DNA of 64,000 nucleotides from Chondrosia reniformis (Eukaryota; Porifera; Demospongiae; Chondrillida; Chondrillidae). A model generated the notes under the pieces. That model saw only the letters and a program-made list of their open reading frames with translations. It was not told the DNA's origin and searched no databases. Both the position numbers and the translations under genes were made by a program. The stretch lies in the NCBI GenBank assembly GCA_947172415.1, contig OX359201.1, forward strand, positions 558,001 through 622,000, given 5' to 3'. Of the stretch, positions 32,941 through 46,400 are shown in pieces; the stretch's first letter is position 1; each line of letters opens with the position of its first letter.

Positions 32941-35486
32941 ATAGGGACCACTAAAGGAATGAGAAGAATATCATACTAGTCAAGCATGTATATACATTAC
33001 AAGTAAAATTTGGCTAACATAATATGATATCTTAAAACATTACAAAAACTTATCAAGGATAGCATTCACATGTATTAGCATTCACATGTATTAGCAATAA
33101 TACACTAAGAAATGTTGCAATTAGACCAGAGACAAGCTAGTTCAGACCAGCTAAGACAGACCAACCAACTCAAATGATAAGTGAAAACTTGATCGGACAA
33201 GACAGCCAGCTGAAATGACAATAGGACAAAATCAACCAGACAACCATGGAACTGTCCCAAGCTCATCGCTGTAAATCCACAACCATGCAGCACAGGAACT
33301 GTCCCAAGCTCATCGCTGTAAATCCACAACCGTGCAGGAACAACCAGCACAAAGTGACAAAGATGAACACAAAAGTCTGAATATCTGAAATAGTCCATGT
33401 GCACAAATTGTAGTCCATGTGCACAAACTGTAGCTATATGGAATGTAGAAAATACAACTGAATAATGTACTAAGTAAATAGTAAACACGGCAAACCTTTA
33501 AAAACAATAACCATGCTGGAATTCTTCTGCATGTTGCAGGAATTCTTCTTGTAACTTTTCATAATTCAAAAATGAAATTAGAAACTGCTAGCTGGATATT
33601 GCAAATCCACAATTGGGAAATCCAGGTCAATCATGCTAAATGAAAAGTATTGCAAAACCTGCATGTGGAATGCATGAATATATACTGTAATACAACTGAA
33701 AAATATACATATAACATGTCAAACCTTCAAAAGATGAGATGAAGATCTTGTGGCTTGTGTACAAGTCTTTCTGTTTTGAAGTAATAATTTTCAAAAGATG
33801 AAGATCTTGGTTGCTGCATGGTGTCTTTCTGTTCTGCTGCATGGTGTCTTTCTGTTCTGAAGTAATATTTTTCAAAAGATGACTTAAGATCTCGGTTGCT
33901 ACATGGTGTCTTCCTGTTCTGTCTGAAGTTAGTATATCCATTTTAACATGTATACTATACTATCTTTGCAGTTAACTTTTAGTTAAGTTTTGCAATTTTT
34001 ACTTTTAAATACTGGTATTAAGTTCAAGTAGGAAGAATGTTATTTTAAATTCACACAGAAGATGAATTAAGTGACCCGATTCACAGTCATCCATGTTTTC
34101 TTACTAATCTTGCTGTATATTCTGAATGTCTTGCAAAAATGCCATAATGCAAAAATGCCATAATGCAAAAATGCCAATCATGCAAAATGCAACCTAATTG
34201 CTGAATCCATATAAACTTGCAAGTTATATAATTACATATATGTAGTGAGTGTATTAATACCACAAATGCCAATTTCTTTCGCAAACAGTACAGTTGCAAG
34301 CATAAGGCCAATATTGAATGGCTTGAGTAATAATCAACATCTGGCTCAAAGTGGCAAGTCACAACATCCGGCTAACAGTGACAAGTCAAAATTAAAATGG
34401 CAAAAACATACAGCTGGCTCAAAATGGCAAATCAACTCAGTTGCATGTTAAACAGAATAGAGATGGCTAGCTCACATGTATATTACAGAGACAGCTATAT
34501 AGTTTAAAGTGGCAAAATAAAAAACAGACCAGGGACTGCCAGCTCAGTGACAAGTTGAAAATGGAACAGAGGTAACCGGTTCAAAGTACAACTCCACAAA
34601 AATTGACATTGATCCAGCTCAAATATGACAAAGTAGAAGGAAAATAGCCATGATAAACGTAAAGCTTGCAAAACCTGTGGAATGTAGAAAAAATATAATG
34701 CAACTGAATAATATACATATATAAAATTGGCAAACCTTCAAAAGACGTATATCTGGCCATGGTTGCTTGTAGTTAAATTTCTTTACTGAAGTAAATTTCT
34801 TTATTGAATTCAAAGTGAAAATTTCTTGCTGAAGTTTATAAAATTTCTTGCACGCTGAAGTGGAAATTGTTGAAGTGGAAATTGTTGGAAGTGGAAATTG
34901 TTGAAGTGGAAATTGCTGCATGAAGTTGAAATTGCTGAAGTTGAAATTGCTGAAGTTGAAATTGCTGAAGTTGAAATTTCTTTACTTAAGTTTACTGAAG
35001 TTTTTATAAAATTGCTTTATTGAAGTTAAAATTTCTTTATATTGAACAGTTAAAATTTCTTTACTGAAGCAAATTTCTTTACTGAATTTGAAGATAAAAT
35101 TTCTTGCTAAAGTTTAAAATTTCTTGCACGCTGAAGTGGAAATTGCTGAAGTTGAAATAGCTGAAAGTTCAACAAATTTCTTGCTGAAGTTAAAATTGCT
35201 GAAGGTAAAATTTCTTTAGCATACTAATATAAAGTTAAAATTTCTTTACTATAAAGTTAAAATTTTTCTTGCACGCTGAAGTGGAAATTGCTGAAGTTGA
35301 AATAGCTGAAAGTTCAACAAATTTCTTGCTGAAGTTAAAATTGCTGAAGGTAAAACTTCTTTAGTATACTAATATAAAGTTAAAATTTCTTTACTATAAA
35401 GTTAAAATTTTTGCTGAAGTTGAAGTTAAAAGTTTCTTTGCTTAAGTCAAATATATTTTGCTGAATTTAAAAAATGTCTTTAGTAA
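32941..35486. other. Gene-poor tract of degenerate short-word repeats
   Basis: No gene is supported here. A 48-bp duplication (GGAACTGTCCCAAGCTCATC) lies at 33249 and 33297, followed by blocks of GATGAAGATCTTGGTTGCTG and TGGCAAAATGGCTCAAA words. From about 34850 there are loosely tandem GAAGTTGAAATTGCT / AAAATTTCTTTACTGAAG words. Reading frames on either strand are short and repetitive. Confidence 0.5.
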
Positions 35487-35690
35487 ATGAAAAAAATGCC
35501 AATCTTGAAAAAATGCCAATCTTGAAAAAATGCCAATCCTGAAAAAATGCCAATCCTGAAAAAATGCCAATCCTGAAAAAATGCCAATCCTGAAAAAATG
35601 CCAATCCTGAAAAAATGCCAATCTTGAAAAAAATGCCAATCTTGAAAAAAATGCCAATCTTGAAAAAAATGCCAATCTTGAAAAATGCCT
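35487..35690. repeat. 17-bp AAAAAATGCCAATCYTG repeat, about 12 copies
   Basis: Tandem units of AAAAAATGCCAATCCTG or AAAAAATGCCAATCTTG. Similar isolated words (AAAAATGCCAATCATGC) lie at 34135-34180. The 83-codon minus frame across it is an artefact. Confidence 0.92.
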
Positions 35691-35835
35691 CAACTCAACA
35701 TACTAAAATACATATAATATACAAAAACTTACCTGCAACATCTACTTTAAAAGCCAACAACCAATTTCCACCAAAATCCTCAGAAACCAATGCAAACGTA
35801 TGCAATGCTTGAAATGTATGCAATGCAATTACCTT

Positions 35836-36180
35836 AAAATGGGCTGCCTAAAACAGGGACTCCGGTCAGAATTCTCTTCGCCGAGTCGGTGGGTACTGGT
35901 CCCACGCACTGCTTCCAGACCATCAGCCTCAATCTTCGGGAGAACAAACGCACAAAGGCGAGTTGCTAGGGAGGAACAACTCCGGATCCTAGGCCATAAT
36001 GGAGAAGACCATCCCCCTCAGAGAAACCTCAGATCCTTCAGCAGCACATGGTCCCATGACCGTACTCCAAGCCATGGTAGTCGCACCAAATTCCCGGAGG
36101 CTGGCGAACCGTATACTCCGGCGCTGGACAGAGCGGGGCCCGAAGGCCAAAGAATGAAATTTGCTAGGATCTATTTATAA
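35836..36180 (+). CDS. Possible terminal exon of an unidentified protein in a GC-rich island
   Basis: The frame translates to an Arg/Ser/Pro-rich but non-repetitive sequence (RSEFSSPSRWVLVPRTASRP, AQRRVAREEQLRILGHNGED, YTPALDRAGPEGQRMKFARI) with TAA at 36178-36180, where an AATAAA overlaps the stop. GC content and codon-like composition stand out from the AT-rich flanks. An ATG upstream (35800) is in repeat-like sequence, so the true 5' boundary is probably a splice site. I do not recognise the family. It may belong with the island at 32.65 kb. Confidence 0.4.
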   Translation, partial: KMGCLKQGLRSEFSSPSRWVLVPRTASRPSASIFGRTNAQRRVAREEQLRILGHNGEDHPPQRNLRSFSSTWSHDRTPSHGSRTKFPEAGEPYTPALDRAGPEGQRMKFARIYL

Positions 36181-37075
36181 TAAATGTATTTTTTCGTAAA
36201 TTATTTTCTGGTGGCAAGTTCGGGAACAATAGGTACGTGTAGTACATCTATTCAGCTATTGAATAAAGATTTTTGCTGTACGTCAAAATTGTTCGGCAAC
36301 AATGGATATATTCAGCTATTCAGCAATTCACAACCTAATCACGTACGACCTTCTCCATAGAAAGAACATCTTCAGTAAAGTCACAACAACGCAACCATGC
36401 ATGCACGTCCTTTTTCATTAACTCGTATTCTCCCATGGCATGGAGTTATCATGCTTACAAAAAAACATATGTAAACAATTCATTTATTATGTTAGAAAAC
36501 TTAAATTGTACATACTTATATACGTACAGTCTAAACTGTTAAAGACTATATACAGCTATATAAGAGTTTGCTTGCGTACATGCTGCATGCATGGGTTTGC
36601 ACATGAACACTAGGGTTGATTTCATGACTATAAAGCTATAGATATATTGAAGGAATTTATATTAAGGCGAAACAATATTTGAACAATTAAGGTGAAAATT
36701 CATTTGCTTTAGTTAACGATTAAAGTTGTCTTTTTGTCCTGTGCTATACGCGTGCTCCCAATTTTTTTGTATACCTATTTGTTTTGAACAAATTCGATTG
36801 CTATTCCTTTGTGAGCTCATGCAAGTACAGCAGTGTACGTGTTTGATAGCAACAGATATATAAACCTATACGTGGACGAGATAAGACAGCATGCACGGCT
36901 CTGCATATGCATGTGCACTATAGCTGCATGCTGAGTTTTAATGGTCATCGAAGAGAAATGACAACTATACACATATCAGAACTCAGTATAAGACTTTAAA
37001 AAGTTAATATGTATACTGTATATTGTGCTGTATGGGTGCAGGCCAGCTATAGTGTATATATAACTATATATCTTT
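36181..37075. other. AT-rich intergenic DNA without identified features
   Basis: It contains scattered GCATGCA and TATA words (near 36590 and 36880-36920) but no coding frame, clear repeat array or recognisable RNA. Confidence 0.5.
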
Positions 37076-37144
37076 AGAAAGGGTCATCTTTCGACTTTTA
37101 TAGCGTCTAAATAAAGACGCTCTAAAAGTCGAAAGACGACCCTT
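37076..37144. mobile_element. Short H1 foldback, loop deleted
   Basis: AAAGGGTCATCTTTCGACTT at 37078 pairs with AAGTCGAAAGACGACCCTTT at 37125. The arms contain the H1 block AGACGCTCTAAAAGTCGAA, and only a few bases of loop remain. Confidence 0.85.
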
Positions 37145-38875
37145 TAGGTTTGACACGCGCAGTTAGAAGGAATCCTTACGAGTCTATAACTATTTGGTGA
37201 TTTATGTACGTACACTTTCATGATCAGCTAATGCATGTTTGTGCCTGGCTGGCTATAAGTTAGTGTACTTTTTCCTAATAACATATTAAAATCAAGAAAT
37301 TATGGAATATTATCAATGTATAAAAATAACATCAAATAAATAGTGTGATGAGTATACAGTGAAGGTACTTGTGATTTGAAGATGCCATGCAAAACAGAAC
37401 AATTACTGTACAGAGAGCATGGATAAAAATAAAAGACTGTTTAATTAGTGTACAACTTGTGTGCTGGTAAGTTATAGTGCAGTTCTGGAGTCATTTGATT
37501 TAGATGTTTCAACCACTGTGCAAGGACTAGCAGACATGCCTCTTCTTCATCTACGTACACAGGTCTGATAACTCTTGATAGTCAAAATCATCAAACCCTA
37601 GTCTTCTACAGTTTAGCCTGCAAAGTCATAGACACCTGTTGCAGTTCAAATTTGGTCAGTGGAGGAGACAGTATAATAATCCATTAGCAGCTGAACAAAT
37701 TAAAGGGAAACATTACTGACATACCATTTAAGTACATGTACAGTAACCATAGCAACACACACTAAGAAGAGAAGATACGTGACATTAACAAACTTTCCTC
37801 TATATATAAACTGTATGTAAATTACATCTCGGCCCTAAACAACAAAGTGGTTCATTATAACAAGCCTTAATGACCAGAGCTGATAAAGAAGCAGTCATAT
37901 GCATGTATTGTATATTGTACTCTTATTAACCTGAAACAGTTGCAAGATCTGTTCCTCTTCTGTTATATGAGCCCTTTCTGTTTCTTCTCATTCTTAGCAA
38001 GCACTCCTTCCAACTGGTTCACCTTATCTTGTAGTCCTCTCTCACAGTGTCATTTTCATCTCTGATCCTCTTCTCCACAAATCACTCAAAATACTGAATG
38101 TATCCTGTGAAGGAACAACAGGTTTTACATCAAGTGCTACTGTAGGTCAATATGAAGCAACATAGAGGAGGTTAGAAAATCAGTTATTCACAAAGCTTCA
38201 TTTTTGCTCTTTCAACTTTCAGCTGCCTGCATAAGTATAACAATCAGAATACATATACGTACATTAACAACAATGTCAGCATCAATAATGCATAAAATAG
38301 AGTAAACTGATCATGACAATATTATAGAGGCTCACTGTTGTATCCAAGTTAACATGAACAGAAAAAAAATTACTTGAGCAATCACACTGCAAAAAATACA
38401 AAAAACGGATTTTTTCAGTAAACTCATAGATACATAACTTGTTGATATGGTCTAATGCTGACATGGCAATTGTATTGTAAATGGCAACAAAACAGTTCAG
38501 CTAAGTAACAATCAAGGTAGACGTCAAGTCAAGTCAAGTCTGTATGCTGTCCTTCACTTGGCATGTGATGATGTGTTTATGCAATTTCCATGGTGCACCA
38601 TGATACTCTCGCTCTATATATAGTACTGTACTATATAGGCTAATAGTGTCTCAGAACATCTAACAATATACACCTATAATATCTCTCAAAGCAACTGTAA
38701 ACATCTCTATTTCATAATTAGTATGTTATCATTTTTTACAATTTCAAATTTATCCCAAACTGTGTACAGTCAATTAAACGATACATAAAAATTAATTGAT
38801 TAAAATTTCAATATAAAAATGTAGAAAGAAGTCAACTTTCAAATGTTGGCAATTCTTTTCAGATTAACTTCATCA
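37145..38875. other. Intergenic DNA with coding remnants
   Basis: No intact gene is seen. A segment at 37930-38110 (minus strand) translates in pieces to coiled-coil-like peptides (NQLEGVLAKNEKKQKGL; RDENDTVRE), broken by stops and a frameshift, so it looks like the remains of a coiled-coil gene. The rest is AT-rich. Confidence 0.35.
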
Positions 38876-39861
38876 CTATTGAGGGCATTCAGAAGTTCCT
38901 TTAATGGTCCATATCTCAAAAAGAATTAAACATTTTCTGTCATCCCCTTCTTCATTAAAGTTAAGAACTCTCTTAAAATCTGGATGTTCCCAAGTGCCCA
39001 GAGTTTTAGCAAGGGGTTCAATCTTTTGGTGGATCTCAGTTTTGACAGTTAAGTCAGCCAACACAGGTATCACTTGATCTCTCAAATGACTACTACTCTC
39101 TCCCCAATCACCAGACCTGTACACAACACATCCATATGGAAATACAATATTACGGTACTAGCTGCTTTTGATTCCAAGTTGCTAAATCGTAAAACTTAAA
39201 TTTGTCACTTTTTAAACAAGCAATTAAGTTTCATAACAATACAAAATAACATTGTAAGATCTATACAAACTGCACATAGAAACATATATTTACACTCCTC
39301 AGAAAACAGGCTGATTGTCATATACTGCAATGTCTGGTTAGCAATGGCTGTGCTGCCAATAAGGTAAAAGGTCAAAGGTCAAAGGTTAGAGGTGCTCTAA
39401 GTGCTGAAGCACCCCCTCTAAATTTGAGTTTATATTAGCAATATTTCAAACTTTTGATATACTACGTACTAATCCAAAAGTCTCATAACCTCAGCACTCC
39501 CCTTATAACTTTCCTTCCATTCAATACTGAGCAAGCTACAAGCAGTAATGCTCAACTGCTACAAACTCACTGGGACTACATGACACTGGTGTTATCTTCC
39601 GCCTAATCTCATTGGCAATATCTCCCTTGTCAATGATTGGGTTCAGGAGGACCTGCAGAAGATAATCCCAAGTGGGGCTCACTTCCACCCCATCCATCAC
39701 CTTCTTGCCACCATCAATCCAAGCCTTGATGACCTTGAGAAGGTTATGGGACATGGACACTTTCAGCAGTATGGCTGTATTCTGCTGGCCAAGAAGAATG
39801 GCCAGTTCCTTCCATTTATCTGTCTGCATCGTCGAGATTGGGAGTATGATTCTGCAGAAAA
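38876..39861 (-). CDS. Probable death-fold domain protein, incomplete model
   Basis: Two coding exons are visible. The first, from the acceptor near 39861 to about 39563, gives MQTDKWKELAILLGQQ..., with WKELAILLG, KAWIDGGKKVM and SPTWDYLLQVL arranged as in the helices of death-fold domains; such proteins are numerous in sponges and act in apoptosis and immune signalling. The second (39122-38876) gives SHLRDQVIPVLADLTVKTEI and a TAG stop. Joining them through a GTTTGT donor keeps frame. The first coding exon upstream is unresolved: short ATGGCGG starts at 40018 and 39970 do not join in phase. The domain call rests on pattern only. Confidence 0.45.
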
Positions 39862-40007
39862 AAAAAACAATATATTACTGACTGAGTACAGTGATACCAA
39901 GTACTGATCAATTGATGCACATGCACCATCCAATATATTAATGGTAGGTACCTTCCGTCGCCATTTTTGTAATCGCTTAGCCTAAGGGAAAATCCCTTAA
40001 CTCACTA

Positions 40008-40092
40008 TGGTCCGCCATATTACGCAATAAGCAAATTTCTGCCGACCGCGACTGAAAAATAATGGAATTCAAATCCACCTGTTTTAGTTAAC
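40008..40092. repeat. Duplicate of the TADA1 promoter/first-exon flank
   Basis: GGTCCGCCATATT, TTACGCAATAA-GC-AAATTT, CTGAAAAATA and CAAATCCACCTGTTTT follow the same order and orientation as 31658-31756. It places a TADA1-like ATGGCGGACC start (minus) upstream of the death-fold-like gene. Confidence 0.75.
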
Positions 40093-40267
40093 TGTAATCA
40101 CACACAAACAGTTGAAATTGTTTTTTTTTATAGAATTAAACGGGAAGTATACACAAATGTATATTTATATTTCTTCTTGAATGTAATATTTTCACAAAAT
40201 GTGTTAATTCAAGCTTCCATGGAAACGCGAACCAATCTCGTATATAGAAACCAATTAGTACGTAGAG
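40093..40267. promoter_or_regulatory. Divergent upstream region of the death-fold-like gene and AXDND1
   Basis: A short AT-rich gap lies between minus-strand gene 5' sequences and the AXDND1 start at 40268. A shared promoter is inferred from position. Confidence 0.4.
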
Positions 40268-43200
40268 ATGGCCTCGGCTGCGACAGTATTGAAACAAGAA
40301 GGAATTAACTACAGTTCTGAGATTGAGGCTGCGTCGCTAGCAAAGGAAGATATCGATGGCCAAGAAGCCAGTCTTCGTCTACCTCCCATCGAAGAGAAAA
40401 AGAAGGAAGTCTCAAAGGTATAGCGGAATGACATGCCATATACAAGAGCTTAGAAGCTTTATAGATAGGAATATTTAATCCGAAAATAGCTAGAGAGAAC
40501 GCATAATTAAATTTTCTATATTAATTAATGTCATGGAGTTGAGTGCGTCTATTATGTATTTCCACATACATAATATTATAGATGGTTGACTTCTTGCCTC
40601 AAGAGCTCATAGCTACATTGAAGAGAAGAACAGCCACTCATGAAGAAAGTAGAAAATCCAAATCATCTTTATCACCACGAGAACAAGTACATGCAAGCAT
40701 ACTACAATTGACATGTATATATCTTATTCGGATGTATTATAGGATATAAATGAATGAATGACAAATCCATGATAAAAATTTAATAACTTTTTCGTGTCCT
40801 GTGACTCTATACAATAATTATACATGCTATCTCTCCTGTATGCATGCATGTACCATCCAACTACATGCACATACATACATATGTACTTAAATATGACTAT
40901 CTTACTGTTACATTCAGTTTAAGACTTCAGTTCTCCGACCTCCTGCCAATGCGTGGAACTATAACAAGCAGCGTCAGAAGTTGAAACATCTGACAGAACA
41001 TACCCCCTGTATATGTGGAGCTGGAAGGTATATATACTTATGAACTCCTTGGTCTCTTAAGTACATGTACAGAAGTCTATATATTATCTCAATCTGTACA
41101 TACATATATACATTATATGTTGTCACATTTTTTCATTTAGAAATTTTTGTAAGGGGGGGGAAATTTACTGTTAAGATTTTTGCAGGGCGGTGTCATACCT
41201 TAATAAAATAGTTAAGTGGCAACCTAAATCCAAGGGGGGCAACTCTTCAACAAGGGAGGGGGTAATACCCCACCTCACCCCCCTGAATGAAACCCTGACA
41301 TGTATACACATGTACGCATATATGTTCAATGTGCGTATATTCCCTTTTGTTCAGAGACATCTCTTTTCTGTATGATGCTGTCAAAGCACCTACACCAGGC
41401 TCAGATACAAGACCACAAGTAAGATCTTGGTACAATATATATGTATACACATATACACATTTGAATGGCTGTACCTGTATGACCGGACTTCAATTTCTTC
41501 TGGTTCCTGTGTCACTATGAATAATCTAAACACTATATTCTGAAAATTACGAATATCATGCCAATGAAACTAAGGAAACATACGAAGAGAATAGATTAAA
41601 CACAATTTTCTTTGTCCCCCTTTTACGTATACCAGCTTTTGCTGAAAGGGCTTACCTACGTATAATAATAATAATAATAATAATAGACTATTGACCTACA
41701 TACGTACGTATAGAGCTTTGGATGAAGATGCAGTTAATTAATCTCTTTCTTTCTTTCTTATCCACTGGACCATGTATAGGATATACCAGAAAGCCTAATT
41801 CCTTCAGAGTTTCACATTGTAAAGCATCCTGGAGTACATGGAGTGGAATATAGAGAAGAGTATGTGTTATATATATCTTATATATAATCTAACCATCAGT
41901 ATATATGTAACCAATAATTATATCTACATACGTAATGTGTATATGTGTACATGAGTGTATCTGTGATATTTTTTTACAGTCAGTATTGTATTAAACCTGA
42001 AGAGCATCCGAAACATATGACAACATTTCCATCTCTGTAAGTATTTGTATGTAACCTGTACTTACATATTAAATGGCATGAAGTTATACTCAGCTTGCTA
42101 GGTACATGCATGTAGCCCCATATAAAGCTCTTATATGCATGTGTGTTCCTCTTATTCATAATATTATATCTACGTATGTGTGTATGTACGTAGCAATCCT
42201 GCTGGAAGACAAGAAGCCATTGCTTTGAAGGTACACACTTCAACACATGCACTGACTGTAATGACCTTACGTACGTACGTACGTCAGTGCCACTTCTGTA
42301 TTTATGCATATAGCAAACCTTACATCTGATGCTGGAGAAGGCGGGAGTGCTAGAGACTAGCAGTGACCCTTTAACATGTCCTACTCAGCTTCACGGACTG
42401 GTGGAATTGATCAATAAAGAACAGAATATTTACAACATTATATTTCATGAAGTCATAAGACAGGTACACACATATACGTACGTACGTATACGTATATGTA
42501 CTGTATATGTTTCAAAGTCAAATATACGTATATATATAGGAGTACAATATCCTATAACGTATGTATATACATATATATATCTGCATATTATATCCATATT
42601 CCTATGTACCTATATACATACAAATGTTGATATTGTATGCACACCATACGTACGTAGGTGAGTGTTAACTGTTCTGAAAGAGGAGCTGTGCTGTCAGAGT
42701 TGAGAGAAAAATACAGTGGTCTCTTCAATAGAGTACCAACCCTTATAATGAGGTATTTTATCTATATACGTATAATAATGCATGCACACCCAATAACTGG
42801 AGGGATTAAAAAGGCCTAATGCTGATGAATTCCTCTGAATAGAAGCGTTCAATTTATGGAATATAATTGTTGCTGAGGTTCAATGAAGCTACATAGCTAC
42901 ATACTTATTAAATATATATGTACATATGTACTTATGTTTGCAGCCTACATGAAGAACTTTTAGCTCAAAGGGCACTTGATAGGAGATTGACATCAGAACT
43001 AATGGAGTTTAAGGATGACATTTCAAAGCTAGCAATGTGAGTAAAAGTAGACTTATCAAGATGTTAAATAATTTATGTAATAATTATATGTACCAATCAA
43101 GTGCTAACAGGTACATATATACAATAATGTAGTTTATACATACACGTATATATAAACTTTACACAGGCTAAATTATAAGTATAATTAACTCCCTTACTGC

Positions 43201-43439
43201 ACATATAAGTTGTAATTCATATAAGATGATAAGACCAAAAATCAATGGTTGTGGTTACCATATCATGTGCACTTCACATAGGCAATTGGAAGATGTGAAA
43301 GAGAGAGAAGAAATATCTTCAGCTAATATGGCTGAAGATAAGAATTTGGTCAGTTTTATCAAATGAATCGTACCTTTTCCTGATATGCACTCAGTGTATA
43401 TATTAATGCATTGATACGTATATACGTACATCAATGTGA

Positions 43440-43471
<32 letters not shown>

Positions 43472-46400
43472 ATAGTATATATTCTGTGATTGTAGCTTCA
43501 TAAAGCACTGGAATCCTCAGAAAGGAGCAGTAGGTATGTGTATATATATGGATCATCTTTTGACTTATAGAGTGTCTGAAGATGCAGTTTTCTTGTTTCT
43601 TCTTGGTTGTCAGCCATTTTGACCCTGATGGTCTTCTTCAGTGACTGAGCTCTATAAGTCGAAGGATGATCCTTTCAAAACATTAGATCTTCATTGGGAA
43701 TAATTTACTTCAAGAATTACCATTATAGATATATATTACTATGTCCAATCAACTCAGTAACCACTTACCATATGACTTTATTTGTATACTTAGCATATTA
43801 GAAGAGTATCACAGTTTATATGAACTTCAAAGGAAAAGACTAGAAGACAGAATAGGTACATACGTATACACCTATGTATATATGTACGTACATCTATATA
43901 TCGACATATGTATACATGTAATAGATGCTGTACTTATTTTATATAATATACGTATGTTCACATGAGTACATGCATATAACACTTGCAATATTGTAGCTGA
44001 ACTGAAAGGGGAAAAGAATATTTGGCAGAACTCCTCCTATCAATTAGCACATAAGGTATATCACATGACTTGCACTGACACCGATCAAGATTTATAGCTT
44101 TCTGTAATTACATGTATCAAATTTACTCTACAGTTGTAATTAAAAATATCTGATATTTCATGTACATAACTTCCCATGCAATGTACGTATTTGTGATGTA
44201 GTCTGTAAAATACATATCCAGGACCTGTACGTACCTTCATCCAAAGCTCTCTCCTGGTTTAGTTCCCTATAGGCTGTTTTAAAGAGTAGGCATAGCATGT
44301 AGGAAAATGGTGTATTAGATTTTCCATATCTTATTGTATGTATGTAGTTGGCAGATAGGCAGAACTTGCAGGATGTCAGGAGGCTCCAAGTCTCTGAGAG
44401 GTCATGGTACAATCTTGCTGAACACTTCACCATCATCCTCAGTGATAAAGACATGCAACAGGTACACACACACACACATACTTACGTAGACGTATGTATT
44501 ATAGGGAAGTATACGTACGTACATACGTAATATATACAAGCTACATGGCATATACCTACGTACATACGTATGTGTATGTATGCGTATGTATACATATACG
44601 TATACCTATATAGTGTATGTTTATTGTATACTTTAGCTTTTAGTTGTTCAAGAGCACATTCTCAGTTGGAAGGAAACTGTCTCAAAATTTGCAGAAAGTC
44701 AAGATAAATCAGAAACACTAATGATTAAAGATGTGAGCATAAATATATCTATACGTACATACTAAATCTTATACAAAATATCATAATATAATCTCCCTTC
44801 TATGTATGTACGTATTACAGGTAAAGAAAGTTATAGATCGTATGACTCACTGGAACAAAGAATTCTCAGAAATTCATCATTTTGGGTAACTTGCCAGCTA
44901 AATGTTGTAATCTACTAATGGTTTTTACATTTGCTTTAAAATTGCAAATATTACTTAGTTCTGAATGTATATATATAATTGTTAAGTACAGTATACCATG
45001 GACAGCTATTAGTCAATGATGTCTTTTAACAATGTTGTGCCTTGTCCAGGTCTAGCCCCTCCAAAGGGAAGAAGGAGATCTCCTCTGAGGACTTGAAGGA
45101 CATTGCTGAAGACATCTCACAATGGCTGAAGGTACGTATGTGCATGTGTCGTAAGACATTGGAGAACCTTCTAAAGTACTAAGACCACAAAGTGTATAGT
45201 GTTGTATATTATAACCAACGTGTATTCACAATAAATCCAGATGTTGTATATAGAATGCTTCTACGTACATGCATGCATAACAAGTATATAACAGGTATGT
45301 ATTTGTGTGTAGATTGTGGGTAACTACAGTGCACTCTTCTCTGGAGACAGTCTGATGAACCAACAAGAGAAGATTAGGATTCTTGAGATGGAGCTGGAGG
45401 CCTGGACGGACGAAGCAGTCAACATTTTCAGCCGACATAGAACTGCTTGCAGTAAGAAAGAGGATGGTTCTCCTAGTAAGAGTGTTAGCAAGGAGGAGGA
45501 GCTAGCTGAACACAGCCAAATGATCCAGCTGAACAATCGAGTGAATATGTTCCTCAAAGCTTTTCAAAACAGATTGATTGGAGAGAATGGTACAGCGAGT
45601 GCTCTGGTTAATGTAGCCAATGGACTGGAGTCATGGTACGTATACTCAGTTGACATTGTACATACGTATGTGGAGAATATGGCTCCTATAAAAATAGCAC
45701 CATCTTTAACTATTATCACTATTGTTTTAATCTTATTCAAAGTACGTATATGAATATGTATGTAATATACGTATATACGTATACTCATATTATAGCAATA
45801 TCCATGTTTTGTATAGTTAATTATGTGGTTTCTTGCAGGTCGGAGAGGATGTGTCTCAGTCTTGAAAACCCTGCCCACAGACTGTCAAGCAGTGAATGGG
45901 AGAGGTACGTACGTAATACTAGAACATGTTATTTGTCAATCAACTGCACCACATTCCAACAATCTCACAATATGAGAACTTCATATGCGTACATGTATAC
46001 GTACATATGTACAGTATTATACTAAATGAATATGTATGCAGGTAGCATGAGTAGGTGGGATAAATGCAGAGTCTATATACGTAATGATTTTGACACTTCC
46101 ATTCTTCAATATTACCATATGTACATGTACATATACGTACATATGTGTATAGTATATATGTGTATAGTATGTGTGAGATGTATAATTTTAGCTATTCCAC
46201 TGGCATATATGTAGTTAATTTTGTATACATTCACAGGTTTTTCAGACATTTATTAGAATGGTCTAGCAGACTGAATGAGGTCATTGAAATTGGCACATCT
46301 ACAGAAAAGAGGTCAGTTTAACAGATCTGTAGAAGCACTCCTTTGAATTGTAGACAGTCTAATATATATGGAGCTATGTACGTATGTGATATATACATTT

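Noticed and set aside
33105-33941. Minus-strand ORFs of 65-127 codons
   Set aside because: The region contains direct duplications and degenerate words; translations are hydrophobic or repetitive, with no splice structure.
37930-38110. Coiled-coil exon on the minus strand
   Set aside because: The coding-like peptides are broken by stops and a frameshift and lack splice sites, so it is noted only as a remnant.
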